Shown here in pieces: positions 45,762 to 54,489 of a stretch of 64,000 nucleotides of DNA. The notes beneath the pieces were generated by a model. It did not search any database, had not been told where the DNA came from, and was given only the letters and a program-made list of their open reading frames with translations. Source of the stretch: Arthrobacter russicus. GTDB lineage: Bacteria; Actinomycetota; Actinomycetes; Actinomycetales; Micrococcaceae. How positions within the stretch are numbered: position 1 is the stretch's first letter; every line of letters begins with the position of its first letter. Where the stretch lies: positions 2,170,001 through 2,234,000 of the forward strand of contig NZ_JAVDQF010000001.1 of the NCBI RefSeq assembly GCF_031454135.1, read 5' to 3'. The position numbers and the translations under genes were made by a program.

Positions 45762-48700
45762 GTGAAAATCCGCTCTGCTCTGCTCGCATCCCTGCTCCTG
45801 ATCGGAGCGGCCGTTGTCCCCGGGCAACTGGCGGCTGCCGTATCGGCTCGGGCAGACAGCCCGCCGCCCACGGTGATCGACTCCGGCTACGCCCAGATCG
45901 CACCACTGGCCAAGGCCTTCGACGGCAATCCGGGGCGGGTCGAGTCGTTCCGGGCCGGGATCGCGCTCACCCAAGGGGCCTGGTCCGACGCCGATGGCGG
46001 CAAGGATTTCAGCAAGCAGACCTTCATTCCGGCGGAACAGGCGATTTTGCACCTGGCCGCCGCGGACCGGCTGCCGCAGGGCGGATTCGGCACTCCGGCC
46101 ACCGAAAACTACCTCGCCGCCGGAACAGTGCTCGGTTCCGCGGAGACCGGCTCGGAATACTCCGGTTCCGGCCGGTTGTTGATCGGCGCGGGCACCTTGG
46201 TGAGCAGAGGAGCCGGGAAGCCGTCCTCCGAGCTCAATGCGCGCGGGGAAAGCACCCGGGATTTCACCGGCACCAATGCGGCAAACGTGTTCGCGCTGCT
46301 CGAAGCGAGCACGCCGGCCGGCGGCAAGGCCGTGCTGACCGGGAAAGGGGCCACTGGCCCGGTTTCATTGGACAGTTCGTTGCTGAACGGGTCGGCACCG
46401 GGCGGCTCCGAGCCGGCCCTGTTCGGCGTCACCTCATCGCTCAGCACCGAATTCACCGTGCCGGGACGGTACTGCTTGACCATCAGCCAAGCGCTGAAGA
46501 CCAAACAGGGCGGGATGCTGACCGCCTCGGGCCGGTACACGGTTTACGTGGGGGACTTGCCCGCCAAGCCGCTCAGTTGCGCCACCGGAAACCCCGACCC
46601 CGGAAACCCTGACCCGGGAAACCCTGACCCGGGAGACCCGGCTAAACCGGCCACCGTCGTGCGTGCCGGTCACCTCGACGTGCGGGCACCGTTGAGCGGC
46701 GACGGGAAGTCGTTGCAGTTGCAGATCGCGAATTCGCAGCAACGCGTGCCGTTCCAAGACCTGGTGCTGACCGGCGTCCGTTCCGGCAGCGTCCCGACTC
46801 CGGACCCCGGCCGGGACTTCAGCGTGGTCGGCGCACCGGGCAGCAAGTACTGGTATTTCGGCCAGGGCGAACCGGATCCCGAGCACTACGTTTGGCCCGG
46901 CTTCAGCGGCGAGGATTTCTCGCCGTCGGACTTGGCCTTCGGATTCCAGGACGCTACCTTGACCGAGGTCTCCGGCCCGGCCGGCGGAAACTTCGCGATG
47001 TTCTACGATGATGCGGTCGCCGACCGGCTGCGTCCGGATGCGGTCTATTTCGATACCCGGCAGGGCATGCCGCAGAGCCTGCCGATCGCTGCCGCCAGCC
47101 ACAAGCACTTCACCTGGAGCTTCACGCAACCCGGGAAATATTGCCTCGCGTTCCAGGCCAAGGCCCTGCGCTCGGCCGGCGACTGGGTCCGGGATAGTGC
47201 GCAGTTGACCATTTGGGTGGGTGATCCGGGCCAGGCCGCGGCGCAGGTCCCGTGCGATCGGGTCGGCGGCACGGCCGGGCTCAGCCTGCTCTCCCATGAC
47301 CGGGCTGCACCGAACCAGGCGCCGGTGGGCCCGGTACTGCGCTCCGGGATGCTCCGCCTGGAACCCACCGTCGACGTGAAAAGCGGTGGCTTGAATGCCC
47401 GGTACCAGGCTGCCAGCAATCTCCCGGCCCGGGATGCTGCGCCGGGCGAACTCGTGGTTTCCGCCACTTTGTACTCCGGCGGGAAATACCTGATCGACGC
47501 CAATGACAGCGAATCGTCGCCGGCCCTGGTATTCGATTCGGGTCGGATCGCCCCGGGTGCGCTCAGTGGCCTCCTGACCGTGTCCTTCGGCCAGGTCCAG
47601 GGTCCTGGCACCGTCCAACTGCTCAACGGCAGCAGCGCACTGCTTTCCAGCAATCCCGCCGATTCGCTCGGCCAAACCCTGTTTGCCGGGCAAAGCCGGG
47701 CTGATGGCTGGCGTTGGTCCTTCGACCAGCCCGGCGTCTACTGCGTGCCCTTGACCATCGACGCGCAACCGCTGGGCAGCGTGCAGCCGGTGCGATCCAG
47801 CAGCATGCTGACCTTCGCCGTCGGCTCGGAGACTCCCGGAACACCCGGGTACCTGGACCGCTCGGCGATCAAACCGTGTGCCGACGGCGGCTCCGCCAGC
47901 AAGCCGGGCGACGTCGCCAAACCCGGAAAGCAACCCGGCGGCGCTGACCGGCCGACCGGCGTGAGCGTGCTCGCCGAAGGGCACATCGACTTGGCCAGCC
48001 GCTTGGGCGCGCATGGTTTGCGCACCGAAATCAAGGACTCCTCGCAAGGCCAAGTGGTCTACCGGGATCCGGCCAAAACCGTGTTGCAGGCGAAGAACCC
48101 GGCCAAGCGGACCATCCGGGGCGGTTCCAGCTTCGGCTTCCTCGGCGCACCGGGTTCCGAGGTCTATGTTCTGGGGCAGACCCAGGAGCCGGGTCTGCTC
48201 TGGCCCGGCTGGTCCACCGAGGAGGTCCCGCAGCTCGGCGCCATCGATTGGACCTTGACCCGGCTCGGCACCGTGGGCGCGGGGCCAGCGCCCGGTGATT
48301 TCGCGATGTACCAGTTGGGCGAATTGGCGCAACCGGAAATCAAATTCAACTCCGCCGCCGGAATCAACCGGTTCACGATCCCGGCCGGTGTGCACCAACA
48401 CGGTTCCTGGGTGTTCTCCGCGCCCGGGGTCTATTGCACCGCGTTCCAGCGCAGCGCGGCCGACGGTCAGAGCAGCGATTTCACGGTGGCCTGGGTGGTC
48501 GGCGAGGAGGTCGACCCGGGCACGGTCGATCCGGCGAGGTGCTTCGACGGGGAACAGGTGCATGGGTTGCCCGACCAGATCAAAAGCGCGGCCGAGGCGC
48601 CGGGCCACGTTCCTACCGGTAATCGGACGGCTCCGGCTCCGGTCTGCCCGGTGCCCGGCGCAGGCTCATCCACCGGACCGGCGCCCGGATCCGCCGTGCT

Positions 48701-49469
48701 CGACCAAGGGCACGTGGACTTCGCTTCCCGGCTGGTGGACGGCAAGTTCCGTTCGCAGATCAAGGACGGCACCACTGGTGCGGTGACCTGGCACGAGCCG
48801 GGCAGTACCGTGATCAAGGTCAAGCCGGAAGCGGCGATTTCGGCCCCGGGCGGAGCCTTCGGATTCCTGGGTCCGGCCGGAACTACGGTGTACCAGATTC
48901 CGCAGACCCAGCGCCCGGGGCTGGTCTGGCTGGGTTGGAATACCGAATCGCTGGCTCCGCAGGAGGTCTCCGGCCCGGTCGACTGGTCGCTGGACGCGGT
49001 CTCCGGCCCGGGCCAGGTGCACGTTTTCGAACTCAGCGCCTTCGGGTCGCCGATCCCCGTGCTCGACGCCGGAGGTTCCTATCGGATCCCGCTCAATACG
49101 CACGCGCACGGGAACTGGTCGTTCAGCGCTCCGGGGCTTTACCGGTTGACCATGACGCAGCGCGCGGTCTTGGCGTCCGGGCAGAGCGTCAGCGACACCC
49201 AGGTGCTCACGGTGCAGGTAGGCGAGCCGACTCCGGCCGCAGACGCCGGCGCTGCGCCGTGCGCTGCAGCAGTGCCGGCTGCCGCCGCGTCGCCGGTGCC
49301 GGCAGACGGAGCGCCGGGCAGCGGGATGAATGCTGCGGCCTTGCCCGTCGACGGCGCCTCCGGTGCCGGGTGGCCGGCTTGGGTCTGGGGCTTGATCATG
49401 GGCGGGGTGCTGCTGCTCGGCACCGGGCTGGGCACCGGCGGAGCGTTCTGGGTGTTGCGCAAACGATAG
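45762..49469 (+). CDS. Giant multi-module surface protein of the zinc locus
   Basis: 1,235 residues. Signal peptide (to about 32, ARA), five modules, four linkers and a C-terminal membrane helix (WVWGLIMGGVLLLGTGLG) with a short RKR tail. Modules 2, 4 and 5 carry the full His set: GHLD (46668) with HKH (47100); GHID (47979) with HQH (48393); GHVD (48708) with HAH (49101). Modules 1 and 3 keep the fold-like PGRYC/PGVYC ends but lack both the GHxD and HxH histidines. The linker after module 1 is a GNPDP repeat. Each Cys of PGxYC faces another Cys about 40 residues on, probably disulfides. GTG start at 45762 with GGAAAG six bases ahead. Last gene of the locus. Confidence 0.85.
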   Translation: MKIRSALLASLLLIGAAVVPGQLAAAVSARADSPPPTVIDSGYAQIAPLAKAFDGNPGRVESFRAGIALTQGAWSDADGGKDFSKQTFIPAEQAILHLAAADRLPQGGFGTPATENYLAAGTVLGSAETGSEYSGSGRLLIGAGTLVSRGAGKPSSELNARGESTRDFTGTNAANVFALLEASTPAGGKAVLTGKGATGPVSLDSSLLNGSAPGGSEPALFGVTSSLSTEFTVPGRYCLTISQALKTKQGGMLTASGRYTVYVGDLPAKPLSCATGNPDPGNPDPGNPDPGDPAKPATVVRAGHLDVRAPLSGDGKSLQLQIANSQQRVPFQDLVLTGVRSGSVPTPDPGRDFSVVGAPGSKYWYFGQGEPDPEHYVWPGFSGEDFSPSDLAFGFQDATLTEVSGPAGGNFAMFYDDAVADRLRPDAVYFDTRQGMPQSLPIAAASHKHFTWSFTQPGKYCLAFQAKALRSAGDWVRDSAQLTIWVGDPGQAAAQVPCDRVGGTAGLSLLSHDRAAPNQAPVGPVLRSGMLRLEPTVDVKSGGLNARYQAASNLPARDAAPGELVVSATLYSGGKYLIDANDSESSPALVFDSGRIAPGALSGLLTVSFGQVQGPGTVQLLNGSSALLSSNPADSLGQTLFAGQSRADGWRWSFDQPGVYCVPLTIDAQPLGSVQPVRSSSMLTFAVGSETPGTPGYLDRSAIKPCADGGSASKPGDVAKPGKQPGGADRPTGVSVLAEGHIDLASRLGAHGLRTEIKDSSQGQVVYRDPAKTVLQAKNPAKRTIRGGSSFGFLGAPGSEVYVLGQTQEPGLLWPGWSTEEVPQLGAIDWTLTRLGTVGAGPAPGDFAMYQLGELAQPEIKFNSAAGINRFTIPAGVHQHGSWVFSAPGVYCTAFQRSAADGQSSDFTVAWVVGEEVDPGTVDPARCFDGEQVHGLPDQIKSAAEAPGHVPTGNRTAPAPVCPVPGAGSSTGPAPGSAVLDQGHVDFASRLVDGKFRSQIKDGTTGAVTWHEPGSTVIKVKPEAAISAPGGAFGFLGPAGTTVYQIPQTQRPGLVWLGWNTESLAPQEVSGPVDWSLDAVSGPGQVHVFELSAFGSPIPVLDAGGSYRIPLNTHAHGNWSFSAPGLYRLTMTQRAVLASGQSVSDTQVLTVQVGEPTPAADAGAAPCAAAVPAAAASPVPADGAPGSGMNAAALPVDGASGAGWPAWVWGLIMGGVLLLGTGLGTGGAFWVLRKR

Positions 49470-49475
49470 AGTTGG

Positions 49476-49503
49476 AGCGCCGGCGGATGCTGCCGCCGGC
49501 GCT
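49476..49503 (+). terminator. Hairpin at the end of the zinc locus
   Basis: 11-bp perfect GC arms (AGCGCCGGCGG, 49476-49486; complement 49493-49503) with a 6-base loop, seven bases after the stop of the giant surface gene. Followed by TCAAAA rather than a T run. Confidence 0.55.
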
Positions 49504-49522
49504 TCAAAAGGGGGGGTGCGCG

Positions 49523-50457
49523 GTGGGCCGGTTCGGTGACTTTTTCCGGATGGGACCGTACCGGGCGGACCACTTCCCCGCGCTGCGGGCCGCCGTCGGA
49601 ATCGCCGTGCCCTTGCTGGTCCTGCTGATTCTGGACCGGCCCGACTTGTCCCTGTACGCGGTATTCGGCGCATTTTCCGGAGTCTACGGCCGGATGTCGG
49701 GCTACCGCGAGCGGCTTTTCCAACAGAGCCAAGCAGCGTTGATCATGTTGGCCACCGTATTCGTGGCGCTTTGGCTGGGCCGGCTGGCTCCGGGGCCTTG
49801 GACCTTGGTGCTGTTGACCGCGCTCGCCGCAGCGGCGGCGACGGTGCTCGCCACCTTGCTCCGATTCGGCCCAGTCGGCGGGTTCTTCGCGATCTTCGCC
49901 TTCGCGGCGATCAGCCACAGCCCGGGGACCGTCCCTGGCAGACGGCCGCGGCAGTTCGGCCGATCGATGGGCGCCACCTGGGCATGCAAGCGCTGCGCTA
50001 TCTACTGGCGGTGGCATTGGCCGGCGCGGTCTCGACCCTGTTGGGGCTGGGGCACAGCTACTGGGCGATGGTCAGCGCCGCAGTCGTGATGATGGGCGCG
50101 GACCGTTGGGGGCGCATGGTCCGCGGTGTGCACCGGGTGGTCGGCACTTTCGGCGGCCTGCTGATTTTCTGGGCCCTGTCGCAGTTCCAGATGCAACCCT
50201 GGCAAGTATTGCTGCTCCTTGTGGCGCTGCAATTCATGGCGGAATTCCTGATCGTGCGGCAATACGGATTGGCGATGCTCTTCATCACGCCGTTGGCCTT
50301 GACCATGATGAATCTGGTGCCGGGGGCAACCCCGGGCAGTCTGATCACCGATCGTGCCTTGGAGACTCTGCTCGGCGTGCTGGCCGGCTTGCTGGTGGCC
50401 TGGTCGATCCACGAGCCGACCCTGCGCCGGTTGAAAAACCAAGTCCAACGGAACTGA
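49523..50457 (+). pseudogene. FUSC-family membrane protein gene broken by a single-base frameshift
   Basis: A GTG at 49523 behind AAAAGGGGGGG starts an N-terminal half with three or four hydrophobic helices (up to AIFAFAAISHSPGTV). From about 49985 the homologous C-terminal half (MQALRYLLAVALAGAVSTLLG to the stop at 50457) is in the next frame. The span is 935 bases, one short of a multiple of three, so one missing base between about 49930 and 49984 explains it. Restored, it would be ~311 residues, a half-size fusaric acid resistance-like (FUSC) exporter. It could be a real mutation, a sequencing error or, less likely, programmed frameshifting. Confidence 0.75.
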
Positions 50458-50482
50458 CGGGCTTTTCGGCTTCAGCGCCCGG

Positions 50483-50555
50483 TTTCGGATAGCCAGATGT
50501 CTTTGGGTTAGCCGGATGCCGGACAACCGGCTAACCCAAAGACAGCACGCTATCT
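50483..50555. repeat. Nested intergenic palindrome, GGATAGC type
   Basis: 17-base perfect inner arms (GTCTTTGGGTTAGCCGG, 50499-50515; complement 50527-50543) with an 11-base loop, flanked by outer GATAGC (50488-50493) and GCTATC (50549-50554). It begins TTTCGGATAGC like the palindrome at 40485. It lies between the convergent FUSC gene and the reductase gene. Confidence 0.88.
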
Positions 50556-50568
50556 CAGGCGCAAGGGC

Positions 50569-51258
50569 TCAGAGGTCTCCCGCCGCGGGAACCCCGCCAC
50601 TCAATTCGGACGGCGACATATCGGCGTAGCGCTTGGCCTTGGCCACCGCTTCCTGGAGTCCTGCCAGATCCAGGTTGGCCACGTAGCCGGGAGTATCCCG
50701 CTGGATCCGCCAGCCTTCGCTGAGCGGGCCGAGGTCCAGGACGTCGAAGCCCCAGCTCCCAAGATGGCCGGCCACTACGGACTTGCTGTCGGGATCGTCG
50801 CCCGCCACGATGAGCGCCCGGGCCGCGCCGGATTCGGGCCGCACCTGCTCGAGCACTTCGGAAGCGTAAATGTGGTTCAGGGCTTTCACCACGGACGACT
50901 CCGGAAGCACGTCCTGCAAGAGTTCGCTGGTGGTCGAGGTCTCTTCTTCCAGATCCGGGATCCGGCCGTCCCGGTCCGGGTAATAGTTGTTGGCGTCGAT
51001 CACGATTTTGCCCCGCAGCTGCTCTGCCGGAAGCGAATCGATTTTATTCAACGGGATGGACACCAGCACCAGGTCAGCCTGGGCCGCGACCTCGGATACC
51101 GTTCCGGCTGACGCATTGTCGCCCAGCCAGGCAACCGTCTCGCCGAGTGATTCCGGCCCGCGCGAATTGCTCATCAGGACTTCGTTGCCGGCGTCCACCG
51201 CCAATTTCGCCACTGCTTTGCCGACATTTCCACTACCGATGAATCCGATTTTCGTCAT
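50569..51258 (-). CDS. NAD(P)-binding reductase (NADPH-dependent F420 reductase-like)
   Basis: 229 residues. Rossmann start KIGFIGSGNVGKAVAKLAVDAG, then VLMSNSRGPESL as the cofactor phosphate-binding segment, VLVSIPLNKI and VIDANNYYP. It is similar to F420:NADP oxidoreductase-like and other small 3-hydroxyacid dehydrogenase-type proteins. The electron acceptor is unknown. The ATG at 51258 begins the first beta strand; the open frame upstream to 51912 is a shadow of the next gene. Confidence 0.85.
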   Translation of the reverse strand: MTKIGFIGSGNVGKAVAKLAVDAGNEVLMSNSRGPESLGETVAWLGDNASAGTVSEVAAQADLVLVSIPLNKIDSLPAEQLRGKIVIDANNYYPDRDGRIPDLEEETSTTSELLQDVLPESSVVKALNHIYASEVLEQVRPESGAARALIVAGDDPDSKSVVAGHLGSWGFDVLDLGPLSEGWRIQRDTPGYVANLDLAGLQEAVAKAKRYADMSPSELSGGVPAAGDL

Positions 51259-51326
51259 ACTGGCTGAGCAACGCGTTCGGGCGCAGTATTCCCGGCAGGC
51301 GGGCTCCGCGGGTGACGTCCCTGTGA

Positions 51327-51869
51327 TCAGGCCGGGTTGAAGCCGGCAAATGCCAGGGCTTGCTTCACCAATTCGCCGCGACCGCCGTCGAATTCGGCCT
51401 GCACCATGGGGCTGAGCACCTCGTAGGGGCTCATCCAGGTGAGTTCCAAAGCATCTTGGCGCGGCGAGCATTCGCCGGTCACCGGGATCACGTAGGCCAG
51501 GGAGACCGCGTGCTGCCGTTCGTCGGTGAAGCCGGTCTGCGACGGTGCCGGGAAGTATTCGGCGACGGTGAACGGCACCGGGCTGAGCGGGAGTTGCGGC
51601 AGGGCCAGTGGGCCGAGGTCCTTTTCGATGTGCCGCATCAACGCGGCCCGGATGGTTTCCCGGTAGAGCACCCGGCCGGAAACCAAGGAGCGGATCATGC
51701 TGGCGTCGTCGTCGGCCTGGAGCAACAGGCCGACCTCGTTGACATAGCCCAAGGGATCCAGCCGGACCGGCACTGCCTCGACGTAGATCATCGGCAGTCG
51801 GCCGCGGGCCTCGTACAAGTCCTCTTCGGAGAGCCAGCCTGGATTGGGGTCGGGAGTGCGAACGCTCAT
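51327..51869 (-). CDS. NUDIX-related protein of the DUF4916 type
   Basis: 180 residues. Conserved start WLSEEDLYEARGRLPMIYVEAVPVR, then VNEVGLLLQAD and SGRVLYRETIRAALMRHIEKDLGP in place of the Nudix box. The canonical GX5EX7REUXEEXGU motif is only partly recognisable, so hydrolase activity is uncertain. The family is widespread in actinobacteria with unknown function. Confidence 0.75.
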   Translation of the reverse strand: MSVRTPDPNPGWLSEEDLYEARGRLPMIYVEAVPVRLDPLGYVNEVGLLLQADDDASMIRSLVSGRVLYRETIRAALMRHIEKDLGPLALPQLPLSPVPFTVAEYFPAPSQTGFTDERQHAVSLAYVIPVTGECSPRQDALELTWMSPYEVLSPMVQAEFDGGRGELVKQALAFAGFNPA

Positions 51870-51933
51870 GCTTCAGTTCTACCCGATCCGCGCGGGATCG
51901 GTGGCATCGCATCGCAGAAGCCCGCGATCTGGA

Positions 51934-52839
51934 TCACTGGAATCCAGGACGGCGCTTCCAGGTGCTCCACAACGGCCGGTACCCTTGCCGGGCCCAGAAC
52001 GGTGTCGCGTACGGATTGTTGCTGGCCTGGTGAAGCAGGGTGAGCGGCACTCCGGCGGCATCGAGGATCTGATGTGCCCGCGCGGCCAGGGCAGCGCCGG
52101 CCCCGCGGCTCCGCAGCCCAGGCTCGACGAACAGATAACCGAAATAGCCGGCACGGTCGCCGGCCGAGCTCATCCGGTGCACCCAGCCGGCCTGCTCGGG
52201 CGGATCCACTTGGGCGAAACCCTGCAACGATCCTCCGGCTGCCAAAACCAGTGTCCAGTCCGGATTCCGGTCGAACTTGCCGCGGAACGATCCGAGCAGG
52301 GTTTCCGCTGCCCCGGCCCGCTCGGTGGCGGACCCGAAGTGCTGGTCGAAGCCCTGCAGGCGGCCCAGCATGGCGCCGATCGCGTCAAGGTCCTCGGGTC
52401 GCGCGGTCCGGACGACGGCCGGACCCGGCCCGACGACGGCCGGGCCGCCGGCGGCGATGGTCCCGGCGGGCCGGGCCGCCAGGGTGGTCACCGGGGCGAA
52501 GCCGCGGGCCAGCAGCGGATTGACGAAGCGCAGATCGCGGCTCGGCACGATCAGGTTGCGCGCGGAATCATGATCTCCGGCGACCAGCGTTCCGGCTGCG
52601 CCGGCAATCCACTGATCGAGCAACCCGCCCAGCACGGGAACCGGATCCCGGCCGTCGAGCCGCACCTCCAGGGTCGATTGACGCAAGGGCTCCCACAGCG
52701 CGGATTCGTCGTGCGGGCCGTCCGCGGTGAATTCGACGCGGCCGACGGCGTTGCCGTCCGGGCCGTGCACCCGGAGCAGGTCCGGGCCGGAGAGCGGTTC
52801 GGCAGCCCAACTCGGCAGCCAATGGTCGATTGCGGTCAT
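51934..52839 (-). CDS. GNAT-family N-acetyltransferase with N-terminal extra domain
   Basis: 301 residues. The C-terminal half (about 142-295) is a GNAT domain with the acetyl-CoA motif FGYLFVEPGLRSRGAGAALAARA, followed by LLHQASNNPYATPFWARQGYRPLW. The N-terminal ~140 residues are probably a degenerate GNAT-like domain. The substrate is unknown. It is the last gene of an operon with a VOC protein and a ribbon-helix-helix regulator; its ATG overlaps the VOC stop. Confidence 0.82.
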   Translation of the reverse strand: MTAIDHWLPSWAAEPLSGPDLLRVHGPDGNAVGRVEFTADGPHDESALWEPLRQSTLEVRLDGRDPVPVLGGLLDQWIAGAAGTLVAGDHDSARNLIVPSRDLRFVNPLLARGFAPVTTLAARPAGTIAAGGPAVVGPGPAVVRTARPEDLDAIGAMLGRLQGFDQHFGSATERAGAAETLLGSFRGKFDRNPDWTLVLAAGGSLQGFAQVDPPEQAGWVHRMSSAGDRAGYFGYLFVEPGLRSRGAGAALAARAHQILDAAGVPLTLLHQASNNPYATPFWARQGYRPLWSTWKRRPGFQ

Positions 52840-53609
52840 CCTCGGGGTTCCTCAGCGGTAGTGCTCCGGTGGTCGAGATATCCGTAGCCGTCGCCCTGGT
52901 TCTCTTCGTTGATCCAGATGGTCGGGCCGGTGGGGTTGTGCGGGACGTCGGCGAAATCCGGATTCGGTACGTGCAGCGTGCGTCCGTAGTTTTCGTCGAT
53001 GATGTGCGCGCCGATGCCCGCGGCGAGGAACTTGTCCAGCAACTCTTCCAAATCGCCGTCGTAGCCGAAGCCCAGGCCGCCGTGTGCTGGTTCATCGGCG
53101 AAGTGCGCCAGGATCCGGCCGCCGTTCTTGGCGCTGAAGCCGCTGATCCGGCCGTCGACCGAGCTGGATTCCCACCGGGCGCCGATATTGCGCAAGTCCT
53201 GGCTGGCTCCGGCCACGTCCGGCGTCAGCCAGATCATGTTCACGGACAGCCTCGGGTCCGCGGCGAGATCCGTCTCCAGACGTTCGGCGCGGTCGACCAC
53301 GAACTCCAGGCCGTCGCATCCGGTGACCCGGACCGCCCGGCCGTGGTCCAGATCCACGGTCTCGGCTTTGCTGCCGGCCTGCATGGTCTGTTCGGCGAAC
53401 ACGTCCAGATCGCGCGCTTCGAAGCCCAGGCAGGTGGTGCCATCGTGCGGGGTGCCCGGGCCCGCGAGGTGCAGCGCGATCCGCCCGGAACCGGCGTCGA
53501 ACTCGTACCAATCCTCGTCCGGATAGCCGGAGGCCAAGCCCAGGAGGTCGAAGATCGGCAGGAAGGCCTCCACTCGGGAGGTGAAATGGATGGGACGGGC
53601 CCGCAGCAT
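52836..53609 (-). CDS. VOC-superfamily (glyoxalase/bleomycin-resistance-like) protein, two domains
   Basis: 257 residues with two vicinal-oxygen-chelate domains (about 1-115 and 120-245). The second contains GFSAKNGGRILAHFADEPAHGGLGFGYDGDLEELLDKF. No clear enzyme signature, so it may be a binding protein. ATG 53609 has AAGGAG seven bases ahead and shares one base with the stop of the regulator gene (TGATG). It is cotranscribed with the regulator and the GNAT gene. Confidence 0.8.
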   Translation of the reverse strand: MLRARPIHFTSRVEAFLPIFDLLGLASGYPDEDWYEFDAGSGRIALHLAGPGTPHDGTTCLGFEARDLDVFAEQTMQAGSKAETVDLDHGRAVRVTGCDGLEFVVDRAERLETDLAADPRLSVNMIWLTPDVAGASQDLRNIGARWESSSVDGRISGFSAKNGGRILAHFADEPAHGGLGFGYDGDLEELLDKFLAAGIGAHIIDENYGRTLHVPNPDFADVPHNPTGPTIWINEENQGDGYGYLDHRSTTAEEPRG

Positions 53610-53761
53610 CAAGAAACTCCTTCGGCTGACTCGAGGTAACGGCGGAGGGCTTTCTCCACCAGAGCGGACAAGCTGATTCCCTCGTCGATGCCGCGGCGCT
53701 TGACCTCGCGGACCAACTCCGGCGGCAAATAGACATTGAACTGGGTCTTGGCATCGGGCAT
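53609..53761 (-). CDS. Ribbon-helix-helix (CopG/Arc-type) regulator
   Basis: 50 residues, found by translating the minus strand between the VOC gene and the AT-rich gap. It reads [20 protein letters not shown], then [20 protein letters not shown] and a short tail: one beta strand plus two helices, the full RHH fold. It starts at ATG 53761 and is coupled to the VOC gene. Just upstream, TGCTAGCA at about 53770 and GCTA..TAGC words could be its operator. RHH genes are often antitoxins, but the partner here is a VOC gene, so autoregulation is more likely. Confidence 0.85.
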   Translation of the reverse strand: MPDAKTQFNVYLPPELVREVKRRGIDEGISLSALVEKALRRYLESAEGVS

Positions 53762-53859
53762 GTCTAGAATGCTAGCAAGTTAGCTTTCTGGAATTCAGCG
53801 GACCACTCGTTGCCAGGAATTCTGCTCAATCATGACCCGTTGCGGGGTAATCTGGCGGA

Positions 53860-54456
53860 ATGCCTGTGGATCTGCCCGAACTCTTGCTCAAAGATGCAGT
53901 CGAATGGCGTGCCTGGCTGGCCGAGCACCACGCGGACCGCCCCGGGGTCTGGCTGGCGTTGCACAAAAAGGGCGGTTCGGCCACCGAGCTGGACTATGCC
54001 ACGGCTTTGGAACACGCCTTGTGCTTCGGTTGGATCGACGGCCAGGTCAAACGGCGCGATGCGGAGAGCTTCTTCCAACGCTGGACGCCGCGCACCAAGA
54101 AGAGCATCTGGTCGATCAAGAACACCGAGCACATCGCGGATTTGGAAGCCCGGGGGCTGATGCAACCGGCCGGGCGGCTCGCGGTCCAGGCCGCGAAGGA
54201 CGACGGGCGCTGGGCACAGGCCTACCAGCGGCAGTCCGATGCCGAACTGCCGCAGGATCTGCTGGCTGCGGTGGCCTTGGTGCCCGAAGCCCAGCAAATG
54301 CTCGACGTGCTCAATACGCAGAACCGTTTCGCACTGTATTTCCGGCTCAGCCAGCTCAAAACCGACCTCGGTCGGAAGCGCAGAATCGAGGCCTTCGTGC
54401 AGATGCTGGCCCGGCACGAAGCGCCCTACCCGCAAAAGCAGAAGCCGGAAGCATAG
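53860..54456 (+). CDS. YdeI/OmpD-associated family protein
   Basis: 198 residues. Family motifs: WRAWLAEHHADRPGVWLALHKKG, LDYATALEHALCFGWIDGQVKRRD, SFFQRWTPRTKKSIWS and the C-terminal KTDLGRKRRIEAFVQMLA. The family is linked to resistance to cationic peptides or bacteriocins in some bacteria, but the mechanism is unknown. Cytoplasmic. Single gene before the PAP2 gene. Confidence 0.85.
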   Translation: MPVDLPELLLKDAVEWRAWLAEHHADRPGVWLALHKKGGSATELDYATALEHALCFGWIDGQVKRRDAESFFQRWTPRTKKSIWSIKNTEHIADLEARGLMQPAGRLAVQAAKDDGRWAQAYQRQSDAELPQDLLAAVALVPEAQQMLDVLNTQNRFALYFRLSQLKTDLGRKRRIEAFVQMLARHEAPYPQKQKPEA

Positions 54457-54489
54457 CAACTGCTCAGCGGCATCGGGCAAAATAGGCGG

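Noticed and set aside
51934-53761. RHH-GNAT toxin-antitoxin system
   Set aside because: The RHH gene is coupled to a VOC gene and the GNAT is a long two-part enzyme, unlike the short TacT-type toxins.
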